Below, piece after piece: positions 12,964 through 24,892 of a DNA stretch of 64,000 nucleotides. Source of the DNA: Lucifuga dentata (taxonomy: Eukaryota; Chordata; Actinopteri; Ophidiiformes; Bythitidae); assembly GCA_014773175.1 (NCBI GenBank), contig VXCM01001991.1, forward strand, positions 41,548 through 105,547, in the 5' to 3' direction. Within the stretch, counting starts at the first letter, position 1. Each line of letters opens with the position of its first letter. The translations under genes and the position numbers were made by a program. The notes below the pieces were generated by a model. It was given only the letters and a program-made list of their open reading frames with translations. It was not told the origin of the DNA and searched no databases.

Positions 12964-13480
12964 CTAAAGGACCAAACTGGTGGTTTTGCAAGTTTGAGCC
13001 CAATAAATAGCACCTGCATGCACATTACGTTACTGCCAGCCATTTTTGAAAAGATAGAACCTTATTTTAATTTTCCTATTATTTTGCCAAATCACCCAAT
13101 CTTTTTAAAATCAAGAAGAAGAAAATCTTTTTTTCTTTTCTCCTAGGATAAAATTCCCCAGCAGAGACATACATTTTCTTCTGTGCAGCTCCGTTGGACC
13201 AGTTAAATGAAGTAACACCAACAAAAAATTAAAACAACACATGCTTTGTCTATGATGGATTACCTATGTCAAGCATAGTTTCATTCACATTTCTACAAAT
13301 TAATTTTTAAAGCGTACTGGAATGAATTGAAACCAATGGCAGTCTGGAAGTAGGACAAACAATTCAAAAATTTACCAGTCCAGTAGTATGTTTTTGGAAA
13401 ATGGTTGGCAGTAATGTAACGTGTATGCAGATATTATTTCTTGGGCTCGAACATGCAAAAGTGCCAGTATGGCCCTTTAA
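12964..13480 (+). mobile_element. TTAA-flanked MITE, subfamily I, internally shortened
   Basis: Starts CTAAAGGACCAAACTGGTGG and ends CCAGTATGGCCCTTTAA. The central part between TCAAGAAGAAGAAAATC and the ATTCCCCAGCAGAGACATAC block is deleted, which removes the GGTGATACACCCAC segment. The right arm is well preserved. Confidence 0.8.
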
Positions 13481-13548
13481 GCCCAGACCAGTTTGCCATA
13501 TGGCAGCTATTCAGTATTGCTGACACTCTAAGAGCATAAGATGAGAGA

Positions 13549-13588
13549 GTGAGGGAGAGGAGAGGAGAGGAGAGGAGAGGAGAGGAGG
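13549..13588. repeat. GAGAG minisatellite
   Basis: Pentanucleotide units GAGAG in tandem. Confidence 0.9.
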
Positions 13589-14496
13589 GTGAATGATGCT
13601 GTAGGCAAGACACTGTCACTGAAGCAGAAGCAACAAAGGAGTTCCTGTAAAGATGCCATTGTACTTTATGACAGACAGCCCCACAGAGGAAATACAGGAC
13701 ATACCCAAACTATCCAAAAATTAAAAAAAAAAAAAAAAANAAAAAAAAAAAAAAAAGTTATTCAAAATTCCAGCTTTAATAATCCACTTATTACTACAAT
13801 TATAAAAATCACAAACTATTGATAATCATCCTTTGTTGTCAGGTTTGTCATTATGTGTATGCAGTATCCTTTAAAAACTGCATGAAATGCTAAACATCTT
13901 GTCATCTATAGTTTCCTCCATCTGCTAAAATCACTTTATTACCATAGCAAATGGTCAAGTGCGCAAACAGCGCTTCTTCGTGTTTTGAATGAATTCAGAG
14001 TATTATTGTCATCTTTGTTTTCGTATATTTTCGTCCTTGGTCTGACGGTCACCGAGCAGGCTTATTTGGATCTGCTCTGACTCGTCTCAGGCTTTACTAG
14101 AGCACTGGGGCAGGGACGCTGACCTAGACGTGGCTCGTACCCTGCACTTAAATCTATTTTGGAGTGACACACAGAGAACTGCACTTACCTAAACACACTG
14201 CAGCTCTGCGGGAATGCTGCTGTAGCTTTGGGTTTCACACACAAACAAAAGAGACAGACACAGCAGAGTCCAGCAGAGATCTGGCAAACTGCAAATGTAA
14301 CATGCAAATAGGTGAGAAAAGAAGCGGCTCATGGGTGAAAGAGAGATCCTGATTCTGAGATAAACTGTGGCAGGATTTCAATACAGATGAAAATGAGCCA
14401 GAGAGAAATGAATGCATGAAAGTAAGACAAATACAATATTTATTTTTATTTTAATTTCCTTTTCTTTATCTCATTCTGTTTTTTCTCATATCTATG
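13589..14496. other. Unassigned intron 1 sequence
   Basis: An A tract broken by N (13723-13756), then unique sequence with no supported feature. Confidence 0.55.
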
Positions 14497-14562
14497 TAAA
14501 GCACTTTGAATTGCCTTTGTGACTGAATAGTGCTATACAAATAAACTTGCCTTGCCTTACAG
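14497..14562 (+). mobile_element. 3' tail of a non-LTR retrotransposon
   Basis: Carries GTAAAGCACTTTGAATTGCC and GTGCTATACAAATAAACTTG followed by a short CTTGC repeat. This is the usual 3' terminus of a fish LINE. Only the tail is left. Confidence 0.55.
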
Positions 14563-14582
14563 GCAATGTGCTGTCCACATAC

Positions 14583-15173
14583 TTAAAGGACCATATCAGC
14601 TGTTTTGCATGTTTGAGCCCTACAAATACTCCACATACATGTCACTACTGTCAAACATTCTCCAAAAAATATTACCAGACCAGCAAATTGTTAACTTTTA
14701 AGTTGTTTTTGCTAACTTCCAGACTGCCATTGGTTTCAGTTCATTCCAGGATGCTATAAAAATCAACTTGTATAACTTGTACTTGAAACATGCTTGAGAT
14801 AGGTAATCTCTCACAGCAAACAACATGCTGTTATTATTTGTCGTGTAAGTTATTTAATTTATTCTATCGAACATGGAGCTACAAAGAACAAAATGTATGT
14901 CTCTGCCACAGAATGTAGTAGTCCCTGGAGAAAACTACTTTTACCAGAGAAATACAACAACATTGCCTTCTACACAAAGATGTGTGTATGCAGGCAAAAC
15001 ACTGAATTTTAAAGTGGGTGTATCACCTGAATATTTGATTTTAAAAGATTAGACAATTTGGCAAAAACAACAAAGTACAGTTTTATATCTTGCAAAATGG
15101 TTGGCAGCAACGTAACATGCAGGAAGTATTTATTGGTCTCAAACATGCAAAAACCACCGGTATGGTCCTTTAA
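14583..15173 (-). mobile_element. TTAA-flanked MITE, subfamily I, near complete
   Basis: TTAA at both ends (14583 and 15170). Inverted ends TTAAAGGACCATATCAGC and CCACCGGTATGGTCCTTTAA. All internal blocks are present in minus orientation, including AATGTATGTCTCTGCC and GGTGGGTGTATCACCTGAA-like sequence. It lies 20 bases after the LINE tail at 14497-14562. Confidence 0.85.
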
Positions 15174-16195
15174 AGTGACAGTAAGAAAAAGCCGGAGAGG
15201 AAGCCTTTGCTTAGTGCTCCATTCTAGCTCTAAAGGGTTAATCGTGTTGTTACTGTACATGGGCCACAGTTCTGCTGCCCCACTCTAGGCTCCGGCTCTG
15301 TTCTGCCAGGCCAGATGGCTACCATATGTATACTGAGAGAGCGATCATAGAGGGGGGACACAGAGGGATTGAGAGCAGGAAGTGGAGTGTGGACGTGTGT
15401 TGAGATGTGTTAGAACGCCTGTACAACTTTAAATAGCTGCTTTATTCATTCTGATTAATCCTCAGAGCCGAGCTGTAGAAATAAAGGTGTGAATATGAAA
15501 CACATGCTGTATTTCTTTAGGTGAGCTTCCTGGGCTAAATGTAAAATGGCAGAGGTATGGTCTTAGTCTGGATTCTCAAGTGGCCACAGTATGGTCTGAG
15601 GTGGCCACAAGTCTTTAATGGGTTCGTCCCGTGCCAGCCGCGGGGATATAAAGGAGGACTGTGCAACCACTCTGACAGGATCTGATCCCACGGGCTCTGT
15701 GAGAAAATGCGTACATATGCTTAAATTAGGAACCGGGTACATATAGAGAACGCTATAACGCACACCAACATGCTCTTCTGAATGTGCACATGTACATATA
15801 CACATACACACATGCTGGATATACACAAAACATGCACATACATATGCTAATATACTGTACGTCAAATACGGCAACGACAAAGAAGCCAACAGCAAGCCAT
15901 GTTTGTGTGACAAGCCATTCCCAATCCCAACACAAAGATACAGGCACACAAAAGCAGATACACAAAGATAATTACTGGTAATTATAAAGTCTAAACCTGG
16001 GCACTTCATGTCTTGTTGAAGAGGAAGACATTCTGAAAACAACAATGTGCACAGCTAAAGCTACACTGAATCTGTCCTATTGCTGGGCAACCAGATCCAG
16101 GATACAGTCCTGGAGGTCCTCTTTCTAAATAATGGGAAAACGGCCTCGAAAATGATAGAAACTCCAATAAAGGTCAGAATCTGCACTTTGGGCAG
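15174..16195. other. Unassigned intron 1 sequence
   Basis: CA/TA-rich from 15780 to 15970. A TATAAAGG at about 15648 has no promoter context. Confidence 0.55.
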
Positions 16196-16400
16196 GTTTT
16201 GTCCATTTATTACTTCTGTCAAGGGGGTTATGCAATTTATTTGTTTGTTGTTAGCAGGATATCTCAAAAGGTTATGGATGGATTTGGATGAAATTTGGGG
16301 GGCAGACAGATGCATTTTTCAAGGAAGAAGTCATTAAATGTTGGAGCTGATCCAGATTATACTCTGGATCCAGAAAAAGTTTAGTTTGGAAAAAGGGTAG
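16196..16400 (+). repeat. Dispersed repeat, left part (GATATCTCAAAA family)
   Basis: GCAGGATATCTCAAAAGGTT, GGATTTGGATGAAATTTGGG and TTGGAGCTGATCCAGATTAT recur at 26880-27006. The right part of the same repeat seems to lie at 17062-17178, so the copy may be split by other sequence. This is an unclassified repeat of a kind common in fish. Confidence 0.5.
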
Positions 16401-17061
16401 CACAGGTCCTCCTTTAAGAGACTGCTACAGAAATTTAGACTGAAATTTAGAAAAAATTTAGACTGCCCTCGGAAGTTACATCATCGAGAAGCAACAAAGC
16501 TAGGTTCTAGCTCGGAGGCTATCTTGTGCTTTAGTGACATTTATCTTGGGATTGTGTGTTCATAAGATGTCATGCTTGAGCTCATTTTGTTCGGGAGAAT
16601 CTAAGCTTTCCATAGATATTCATATATCTCCATTTTATTTAGAAATGGTGATTATAAAACACCGTAAATGCTACAAAGGAAGTGCCGGGCCGCTCCAGTT
16701 GCAAATGGTTACAGTGCAGTACATTTAAAAAGAAATAGAAATTAGAAAATTGTTTTCCGTTGTTATTACCAAATGAGAGGAAAAGATCAGGTTGGATCCG
16801 GGGGGGGGGGGGGGGGNGGTAGTGGCATGCTATGACATCATTTGGCCCTTGGGAAAAACTAGTTGGGGAACCCTGTGCTACAATGTGTGTGTGTGTGTGG
16901 CAGTGTGCAGAGCGAGTTGAAGCTGGCAATGTGAGCAGAGCCAGATTAGCATAACTGCTGTAATAGCGACAGCAACAGTAAATGCTCAGTATGAAGTTGA
17001 GTTTGCTGTAAATTAAAAGTTCACGGCTCCACAACAAGCGAGCAGAATCCCTGAGTTTTCT
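16401..17061. other. Sequence between the two parts of the dispersed repeat
   Basis: A G tract broken by N (16801-16820), then AGTTGGGGAACCCTGTGCTA, which looks like the end of another fish repeat. It may be the insertion that split the dispersed repeat. Confidence 0.45.
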
Positions 17062-17178
17062 ATGGGCTGATTTCAATTAAATTTAGCACAGCGCCTCATT
17101 TTTTAAAGAAGTTTTTTTATTGGGGATTTTGCTGGCCTTGGCAGAGGTATGTACTCTTGGAGTGGCTTCTTGTTTCTA
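17062..17178 (+). repeat. Dispersed repeat, right part
   Basis: GGGCTGATTTCAATTAAATT and the ending TGGCTTCTTGTTT parallel 28040-28160 (GCACCTTCTTGTTTTT). It is therefore the other half of the repeat that begins at 16196. Confidence 0.5.
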
Positions 17179-17977
17179 CATGCAATGAGTGATAATTAAT
17201 TAAAACAAAAAACAATCAGCTGTTACCAATAAATGAGACTTCAAATGGTTAATGTGACACTTCACGGATTCTTCAGTTTTGTTTGCCTCATCCTTCACAG
17301 AGGTTGTGTTTGCATATAGAACTGAGGCTTTTGGAGCTGGTAAAGAGTCAGTATCTTGTTCAAGGACAGTTAACCATCCAGGTAATGACTTCACCTCCCT
17401 GCCATCTTCCTTGGCTTTTCTGTTTCAGCTATTATGTGTGAAAGATGCACACAATCTTCTCTTAGATTAGATTTTCTCTCGTCATTGACACTCCTCAAGG
17501 CCAGTCTTTTAGATGCCAAAAAAATCAAGAAGCAATCAGACAGCCAGATTTCTTTTTTTCTTGTCTTTAACATGGAGAGACTCCATTAATTAGAGAGCTG
17601 TTCTCTTCCAATCAATACAGTTTCCAGTTCATCTCATGAATTTGTGAAATCAGCCTTTAAAGGTGAGGTCTATTCACATGAATAAGCGACCAATTTAGGT
17701 GATAGATAATTTGCCTTTTATGCATTTCTCAAATGATGAATGACTGAAAATGTTTCACAAAAATTACTCATAAGGCACTTTCAGAAATTAAGTCTGGAGC
17801 GAGATTACAAATGATTTTACCCGGAACAAGGCTGAACTATGTGGTGTCTTTGCCAAGTTCCTTAATCATATTCCTGCCATGCTGCAAGTACTGTGAAGAT
17901 GATGGAAATAAAAGTGTGTGATGTCTACAACCTCACAGTTCCTGTATATGAACAAAATGGATGGGGGGAAACCTTCA

Positions 17978-18010
<33 letters not shown>

Positions 18011-18490
18011 CTAATCAACTTTGCAGGCATCACCCAGCCGTTATTGAACCATGAGAGAGTTCCTGCCCGGAACTATAGTTCTGGTACTAAAATGAGTCCT
18101 GGTTGGTTGCTAGATCTGAGTTCCTGTTCCTCCCAAATGGAAAAAAACAAAGCAAAATGTGAAATAGCAGTTGTTTCCTGTTCGCTCATCCATCACCTGC
18201 CCACTTTCTCTTTGTCTGTTCAGCAGTGGAGGTGCATTTGAGCCACTGCAGACACTGTCCTTGTTTACAATTTGTGTGTCCTCACATGGGACCCTCATAT
18301 TCTGCCACCATGCTTGGTCACTTTGGTTGCCGTTACATCATATTTTCTGCATACTCACCATCGCCTCCATATCTGCATCAACTGTTTTTCTAGTGTAGAT
18401 CTACTTATTAAAAGATGTTTGATAGCAGGTTCCAACGCCGTGCTTTAATTGTTTTGGATTACTTTGTGATTTTAAGCACAGATTGGGCCT
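17179..18490. other. Unassigned intron 1 sequence
   Basis: Apart from the GT microsatellite and a CTTGTTCAAGGACAG echo of a common repeat at about 17356, nothing is recognised. Confidence 0.55.
17978..18010. repeat. GT microsatellite
   Basis: GT units ending in CGCGCG, a stretch able to form Z-DNA. Confidence 0.9.
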
Positions 18491-19157
18491 TTAAAGGACA
18501 ATACCATCCATTTTGTATGTTTGAGCCCAATATATTAAATTTTCGTACATGTAAGGTTACTGACAATCATTTCCCAAAGGATAAAACCATATTTCAGCTT
18601 TCCTGATATTTTGCAAAATCTCTTAATCTTTCAAAATCAAATATTCAAGCGATACACCCACCTTAAAAATCCATGTTTCGTCTGCTAATAGTTACGCAGC
18701 CTAATGAAGTCATGGCAGTTTAAATTTGTCGATAAACACAGGTCTTCTTTTGGGGCTATATTCCCCAGTGGAGACATACATTCACTCCACACTTTTTATT
18801 GTGCTTAAATGCTAAAATTATGNTATATTCCCCAGTGGAGACATACATTCACTCCACACTTTTTATTGTGCTTAAATGCTAAAATTATGTAACTTTGAAA
18901 AAACCTGAATATAAGTGTTGTTCACAATGATGAACAACACGTATCCATGTAACACCTAACCCAAAAACATTTCAAGTATCAACAAGGTGAATTTAATAGT
19001 GTACCAGAATGAACTGAAACCAATGGAGGTCTGGAAGTTAGGGAAAATTTTTTTTAACTCACCGTTCCAGTAGTATGTTTTGGGAAGTGATTGTCAGTAA
19101 TGTTACATGTATGAAAATTTAATACATTAGGCTCAAACACGCAAAATGGTCCTTTAA
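18491..19157 (+). mobile_element. TTAA-flanked MITE, subfamily II, near complete
   Basis: Starts TTAAAGGACAATACCATCCA. The right end is shortened to AAAATGGTCCTTTAA because the GGATGGTA piece before it is missing. The interior has the subfamily II blocks GTTACGCAGCCTAATGAAGT and CTTTTTATTGTGCTTAA. The second of these is falsely doubled around the N at 18823. Confidence 0.85.
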
Positions 19158-19161
19158 TTCT

Positions 19162-19520
19162 ACTAGTGCAGTGCCTGTTCAAAACATGCCTGTTCGAAAC
19201 GTGCTGGACTTTATGGTGTGCACCGCAGCCTGCCATAATTTAGTTCTGCATGTCCTCCTGAGCTAGCTTTGTTTGTCGTACGGGGGTCAAGTTGAGACTG
19301 TGTCATGGACTGATGCTGCTGTGCCCGGAGCGTATCCTGCCACGTGGACTACTTTTTACTGGCACAGCTCAATTCGAGAACCACTTATCCAAACAACTTC
19401 ACACATGACACTGCACGTCCTTGGGTTCCTGAGCAATAAACCTGCCGAATATCAATGTCATACCTGGGTTCTAGAGATAATGGTGCCACAGACAGAGATT
19501 TCTGCCTTTATAGTTAGATG
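19162..19520 (+). repeat. Unclassified dispersed repeat, copy 1 (CTAGTGCAGTGCC end)
   Basis: Begins CTAGTGCAGTGCCTGTTC only five bases after the preceding MITE. It includes GGACTTTATGGTGTGCACCG and CACATGACACTGCACGTCCT. The same sequences occur in reverse orientation at 50380-50872 and 51000-51435. No coding frame is conserved between copies. Confidence 0.65.
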
Positions 19521-20506
19521 TAATGAAATGATTGCTCTGCCTCAGCAATAAAATCCAATGTTAAACCTGTTACTCAGCGTCACTTACTTAAAATACCTGA
19601 TGCTGCATGACAGTGCGCACACACACACACACACACACAAACGGTTGAGGGAGAGATGGAGATTCCAGCTGAGCAGAATCAGGAGCAGCCAGCTTGGCAA
19701 TAACAACACAGAGGAACTAGAAGCTGCCAAAGAGAGGCAGGCATGTGAATAAGTCAAGCAAAAAGCACACATGCAAGCACATGCTGTACAACTCACCAAC
19801 ACACACAATGGCCTGCATGCTCACGCAGACACACACAAGCACACAGGTCTTGTGACGGGTGAGTGAAGCACAACAAGGGCACAACTACAATTATGCAATC
19901 TTCTCCAATCAGAGGGAACCCAGCCTCCCTGCAGGCTGTGTGTTATCCTACCCTTCTCTTTCGCTATTATTTCTCTCTTTTCATCTTATTTCTTCTGTCA
20001 AGGGCAATAAGTCCATGTGTAATATCATGAGTCGCATGCTTCCCATGGGACGGTTTCCAGAAAATGCTGGCAATCAGGAAAAATCTCAAGCCACCGAGCC
20101 GGACTCCCTCTGTCCACCCTGCACGCCTATAGAAAGAGTTGGACTAGCTGTTTCTGCTACAGGTACATATATGATCTGATGTAAAACTCAAAGATGCTAG
20201 ACAGGAGTCACTGAGAACCATGATGAATAAAAAACAGTGAATTACAAGCAGCCAAAACACTTGAACTGTTAATGCAATACAGAACTGAAGTAACTGCTCA
20301 TTTAGCACTGAGGGCACTGGAGTAATTAAAGGATGTGACTAATATCATAAATTGAGATTTGCTGCAAGAGGATATTTTCCTCTGGTTTATTTTAAACTGA
20401 TGACATCATACGGAGCCATAAACATGGGAGCTTTTAAGCTAAGACGCTCCAGGACACGGGAACTCAGAACCATATATGTGAAGTTAAGTGCAAAGTAGAT
20501 AAGACT
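19521..20506. other. Unassigned intron 1 sequence
   Basis: CA-rich at 19610-19850. The rest has no recognisable feature. Confidence 0.55.
19617..19640. repeat. CA microsatellite
   Basis: Tandem CA units close to further CA-rich sequence up to 19850. Confidence 0.9.
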
Positions 20507-20604
20507 TCAAAGGACCACACCGGTGATTTTGCATGTTTGAGCTAAATATGTACAACCCACATACATGTTACTGACAATTCATACTACTGGATCGGTAAAT
20601 TTTA

Positions 20605-21257
20605 TACCGTAAATTCTCTATTAGTGGCCAGGGCCTTTATTTATCTCAACTGCAGAGAGAACCCAATATTGGCCAATATTGGAGACAGGCTTTATAAGAG
20701 ACAGGCCTTTATTTCTAATTTTGCCGATGGACAAACCCATAACTGCATTAAAAAACANTAAGAGACAGGCCTTTATTTCTAATTTTGCCGATGGACAAAC
20801 CCATAACTGCATTAAAAAACACACACCACCACAAGGGAGAAGATGTCAGTGTGAACACGCCTCCAGGCAGATTTTAGAAAGGTTCATTTTCATCCACTTT
20901 TCCTGGTTGGTGATGACAGCGGAGCGTCACACTTTCCTCGCTGGGGACGTGGAGTCCGTCCCCGTGAGTGACAGCGGAGCATCACTCACGATGACAGCGG
21001 GCTCCGTGTTTACGGCTTTGTTTCATGTTGAGCCTGGTCGTGCCTTCTGGCTGGATGGATGACGGCTGGAGAGGTTTCTAAGCGGTTTGGTATCCAAACA
21101 TTGCTGCTGTCATCTAGTTTCCTGGGCCAGTAAAAGACAAACCCCAAACCCCTTTATATGAGACCTGCTTTTATTTCGTCTTGCTGACTCCACCCCCAGC
21201 TATTATTAGATACTGGCTATTATTTGAATACCAGCTTTTAATAGAGAATTTACGGTA
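20605..21257. mobile_element. TA-flanked MITE with CCGTAAATTCTCTATTA ends
   Basis: The ends CCGTAAATTCTCTATTA and TAATAGAGAATTTACGG are perfect inverse copies of 17 bases, flanked by TA on both sides. A TA duplication fits a Tc1/mariner-type element. It sits inside the MITE at 20507-22468. The N at 20758 falsely doubles about 63 bases. Short open frames inside are not conserved proteins. Confidence 0.75.
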
Positions 21258-21400
21258 ATTTTGTTTTCTACCTTCTTGACTGCCATTGATTTCAGTTCTT
21301 TCCAATATACGCTATAAAAATCCACTTGTAAGGACTTGTACTTGAGGTAAGTAACCCATCACAGTGAACAGAATGTTTTTGTTAAACTAACTTTATTCAA

Positions 21401-22139
21401 ATCACTTCTAAAGCACACCTGGGTCTGGCTCCGTCTTACATTACTGAAATGTTGACCCCATATGAGCCAGTTCGCAGCCTTAGATCCTCGGGCGGGACCC
21501 TTCTGGCTGTTCCAAAGCCGAGGCTGAAATCCATAGGTGTCCGTGCTTTTGCCATCAGGGCCCCTCAACTTTGGAACGACCTGCCTGAGGAGATAAGGCT
21601 CACAGATTCAGTGCCTTCTTTTAAATCTCTTCTTAAAACCCATTTTTATAGACTTGCTTTTATGTGACGTCGCCCCTTTATTGTCCTTTCATTGCTTTTA
21701 TTGTCTTATCTGTATTTATTAATTATTTATTGTTTATTTATTTATTCATCTACTTATTTATTCATTTAGTAGTGTTTTATTGGCTTTTATTTTAATTTTT
21801 TACTTTTTATTTACTACTTTAGTTTTTACCTATTCCCTTGCCTATCATTTGTGTCCTTGTTTTAACNTTACTTTTTATTTACTACTTTAGTTTTTACCTA
21901 TTCCCTTGCCTATCATTTGTGTCCTTGTTTTAACTGAACTTTTCCTGAATTTTGTCTTGTTCTTGTTTTGCCTCTCTGTTTGGTTTTCTGCTGTTATATT
22001 GTATTGCTTTGTCTGTCAAAGCACTTTGTAAACTTTGTTTTTAAAGGTGCTNTTCTGCTGTTATATTGTATTGCTTTGTCTGTCAAAGCACTTTGTAAAC
22101 TTTGTTTTTAAAGGTGCTGTATAAATAAAGTTATTATTA
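21401..22139 (+). mobile_element. 5'-truncated LINE, C-terminal frame and 3' UTR
   Basis: The open frame reads PKPRLKSIGVRAFAIRAPQL, then WNDLPEEIR and FKSLLKTHFYRLAFM followed by a stop at about 21667. This is the C-terminal signature of fish L2/CR1-like LINEs. The 3' UTR is T-rich and ends GTGCTGTATAAATAAAGTTA with a TTA microsatellite. The 8-base TTATTCAA occurs at 21393-21400 and at 22140-22147, a likely target-site duplication. Two false duplications surround the Ns at 21867 and 22052. Confidence 0.75.
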
Positions 22140-22468
22140 TTATTCAATCAGTCCAACATGGAGCTGCATGGAAGAAAATGTGTCTCTCTGCCAGGGAATA
22201 TAGTCCCAGGAGAGGATGGCTTTTACAAGAAACTAACAATGACCCTCCCTTGTACATTCAGACGTACTTTTTAGCAGGCAAACCATTGAATTTTAAGGTG
22301 TGTGTATCACCTGAACATTTGATTTTGAAAGATGCAGGGATTTTGCAAAATAACAGGAAAACTGAAATATGGTTTTATGTTTTGGAAACTGGTTTTCAGT
22401 AACACAACCAGTACGGGGACAGTATTTATTGGGCTTAAACATACAAAATCACCAGTATGGTCCTTTAA

Positions 22469-24466
22469 ATTGCTAAAGCAGGAATGGCACTCTCACTCTG
22501 TATGTCTGACTGTTTCCTGTATCTTTGTGCAACTGTGTCAGTTTGACTGTGTGTCATTCTGTGTGTGTGTAAAGGTGAGGTATTCACAGGAAGCCTATGG
22601 TGTGTATCTAAATTGCCAGTCAAAAAAAGACACAAAGCACAACTCTCATGCTCTATTAATGGTGTTTATCCACATTTTCTGAGGCACCGGGCTATAGCAT
22701 CTGCTGCTTACACCACTTTAATATGTTTCTATCCGCCTGAGCCTGGACTGTATCTGCATTGCCTCTTCCAGAGAACTGCAGCAGCTGCGCTTCCTACTCT
22801 TGCTATTGCATTGATATTGTTATTGATTATATATCACTTTTCAAAGCAAGAGAATCACAACAACAGAGGAAAATGTGCAAAGAAGGAGATATTTACAATG
22901 CAGGAAGGAATTATGGGTAAAACTTTACTGACAGTTCCAAATGTAAAGATTGAAGATGGAAACTTACAGTTGAGTAAAAAGTAACAGACTAACATGATCA
23001 GAAATATATAATGTAAATATGGGACGTCGTGGGTTATTTTCAACAAATACATTACTCTTAAAAAACTATTTCTTAATAAAACCTATTTTATTTGTGATTC
23101 ATTTATGATAATAACAAAATTTCCACAGATTTCAACTGTTTAGATTCTGGCGTACCAGCAGGGGGCACTTCAAGTACTGCAGATGGTGCAATGCCACAGT
23201 TTGAGCACCACTGCTTTACATCCATCTATCCTTCATTCCTGTGGTTTTTGTGGTGTACAATAACTATTTACACAGACCATAATTTACATTACAAAAGCAC
23301 ATTTCTGTTTTCCAAACATGCTAATTTCCTTTTGTCATGTTCTTCTCTCTGTGTCTTTGACTCAGCCTCTTATTTTACACCTTCTTATCATATGTTATAT
23401 GGCGGGCACGCCGCACACACATACACAACTTATGCTCAATAACACCTGACTGCTAGCTGTAGTTTATCTCCATTTTCTCCTCCTCCTCCCAAGAGTCTCA
23501 TGTCTGCAAACTGGCAGAAATAATCTGATAACTGCTGCCATCCCAACAGACAGTCCAGACCCCCACCGCCTTCTGCGTCACTGCAGAGACAAGTCGACAC
23601 AAGCCCTGCCCTCTCATTCCCAATTTAGTCTCCAAATTCTGATTTGTAGTCAAAATGGGAAGAGAACCAATCATCACCTGTCCCGTCCTGTGTTAAATTA
23701 TGAAGCTGATGTTATTCTAGCCTGTGTGTATGTTTTATTCAACCCACCATCAGGAGCCTTCGACAGTCAATAAAACAACACTTTACCCTCATATTATTAT
23801 AACATGAAAGAACCACTTGAGTGATTTATCTGACTTTCTTTCTGAATGCTGATTCACTAGTCTTCCATAAATTGTTTCACGAAGGGAAACCAGCAATTTT
23901 ATGAGGCGTAGAGCTCCAAATTGCCCAGTAATTGTTAAACTCACCTAGCGTAATCGATCATTCTGACTTTACAAAGTGGCTGTGTGTAGCACAGACACTG
24001 AGTGGAAGTGGGCCATGCCTGGCAGAGAGTGATGAGGCCTGGGGCTATGTGCCGCTCCCTGTTGCTCCCCCCCCCACCCCCTCTCCTCCTCCGGGGGATG
24101 GCCCTCACTGCTCAGGGCCTCCGTTAGCAAATATCCCTGTCATTTTGATTATGTGAGAACACTCGTGTGGGCAACACGATCATTCAATCTGAACAATGTT
24201 CAGAAACCTCAGGGGAGGAGCCCAGGTCACCTCAGCTCTATTGCTTAGTATGGAAAATGTGAAAAAAATTCCTTCCAATAACAATGACCTCTTTGTTGAG
24301 ATTTGAGGGGTGAATATCGGCCAAGCTATAATTGAGCAATTTGCAATTTCGTTAGCATTGCTTTTAATTAGTCATGCAAGCTCATCTTTCAGTAAAACCT
24401 TTACACACAAGCCCAAGAAGCAGAAATAGTGCTTCAAAATGCATGCAGCATGCAATATATTTTCCC
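22469..24466. other. Unassigned intron 1 sequence
   Basis: One CTCF-like motif (23155) and a C-rich tract (24065-24090). The TAAT-rich stretch at 24320-24390 has the look of a conserved regulatory element, but this cannot be tested here. Confidence 0.5.
23155..23168 (+). promoter_or_regulatory. CTCF-like motif
   Basis: CCAGCAGGGGGCAC fits all 14 positions of the CTCF core CCASYAGRKGGCRS. The sequence around it (CCACAGTTTGAGCACCACTG) looks like a repeat, so the site may have come with a mobile element. Confidence 0.45.
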
Positions 24467-24892
24467 TTAAAGGAGCATACCGGTGATTTTGCATGTTTAA
24501 GCCCAATATGTACAAACCTCATGTGTGTTACATTGCTGCTAGCCATTTTCCAAAACACGCTACTGGAGTGGTAAATATTAGAATAGTTTTTCCAACCTTC
24601 CAGGCTGCCATTGGTTTCAGTTCATTCCAGTACACTATAAAAATCTACTTGTAGAGACTTAAAACGTACATGAGATAAGTAATCCATCACAGTGAAATTT
24701 AAGTGTTAGTAGGAAACAAAACATCAAATTTTAAGGTGAGTGTATCACCTGAACATTTGATTTTGAAAGGTGAGGGGATTTGGTAAAATAACACAAAACC
24801 AAAATACACTTTTATGTTTTGGAAAATGGTTAGCAGTAAGGTAATTATTGGTATTTATTGGTCTCAAAACCACAAAATCACCAGTCCTTTAA
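24467..24892 (-). mobile_element. TTAA-flanked MITE, subfamily I, middle deleted
   Basis: TTAAAGGAGCATACCGGTGA at the left and CACCAGTCCTTTAA at the right. The stretch between the AATCCATCACAGTGAA block and the CATCAAATTTTAAGGTGAG block is missing. The right arm lacks a few bases (TATGG) before the end. Confidence 0.8.

Larger units (their letters stand above)
20507..22468 (-). mobile_element. TTAA-flanked MITE, subfamily I, interrupted by two later insertions
   Basis: The left end is CAAAGGACCACACCGGTGAT and the right end CACCAGTATGGTCCTTTAA. The element's own sequence continues cleanly across a TA-flanked MITE (20605-21257) and across a LINE 3' end (21401-22139). Once these are ignored it is a normal-size copy. 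The insertions are therefore younger than this copy. Confidence 0.85.

Noticed and set aside
13434..13619. Short frames sharing peptides such as KGPYWHFCMFEP in many places
   Set aside because: These recurring peptides are translations of the MITE arms and interiors and follow the DNA repeat, not a protein family.
15640..15660. TATAAAGG as a possible promoter
   Set aside because: No start codon, initiator or GC box in context, and no gene downstream on that strand.
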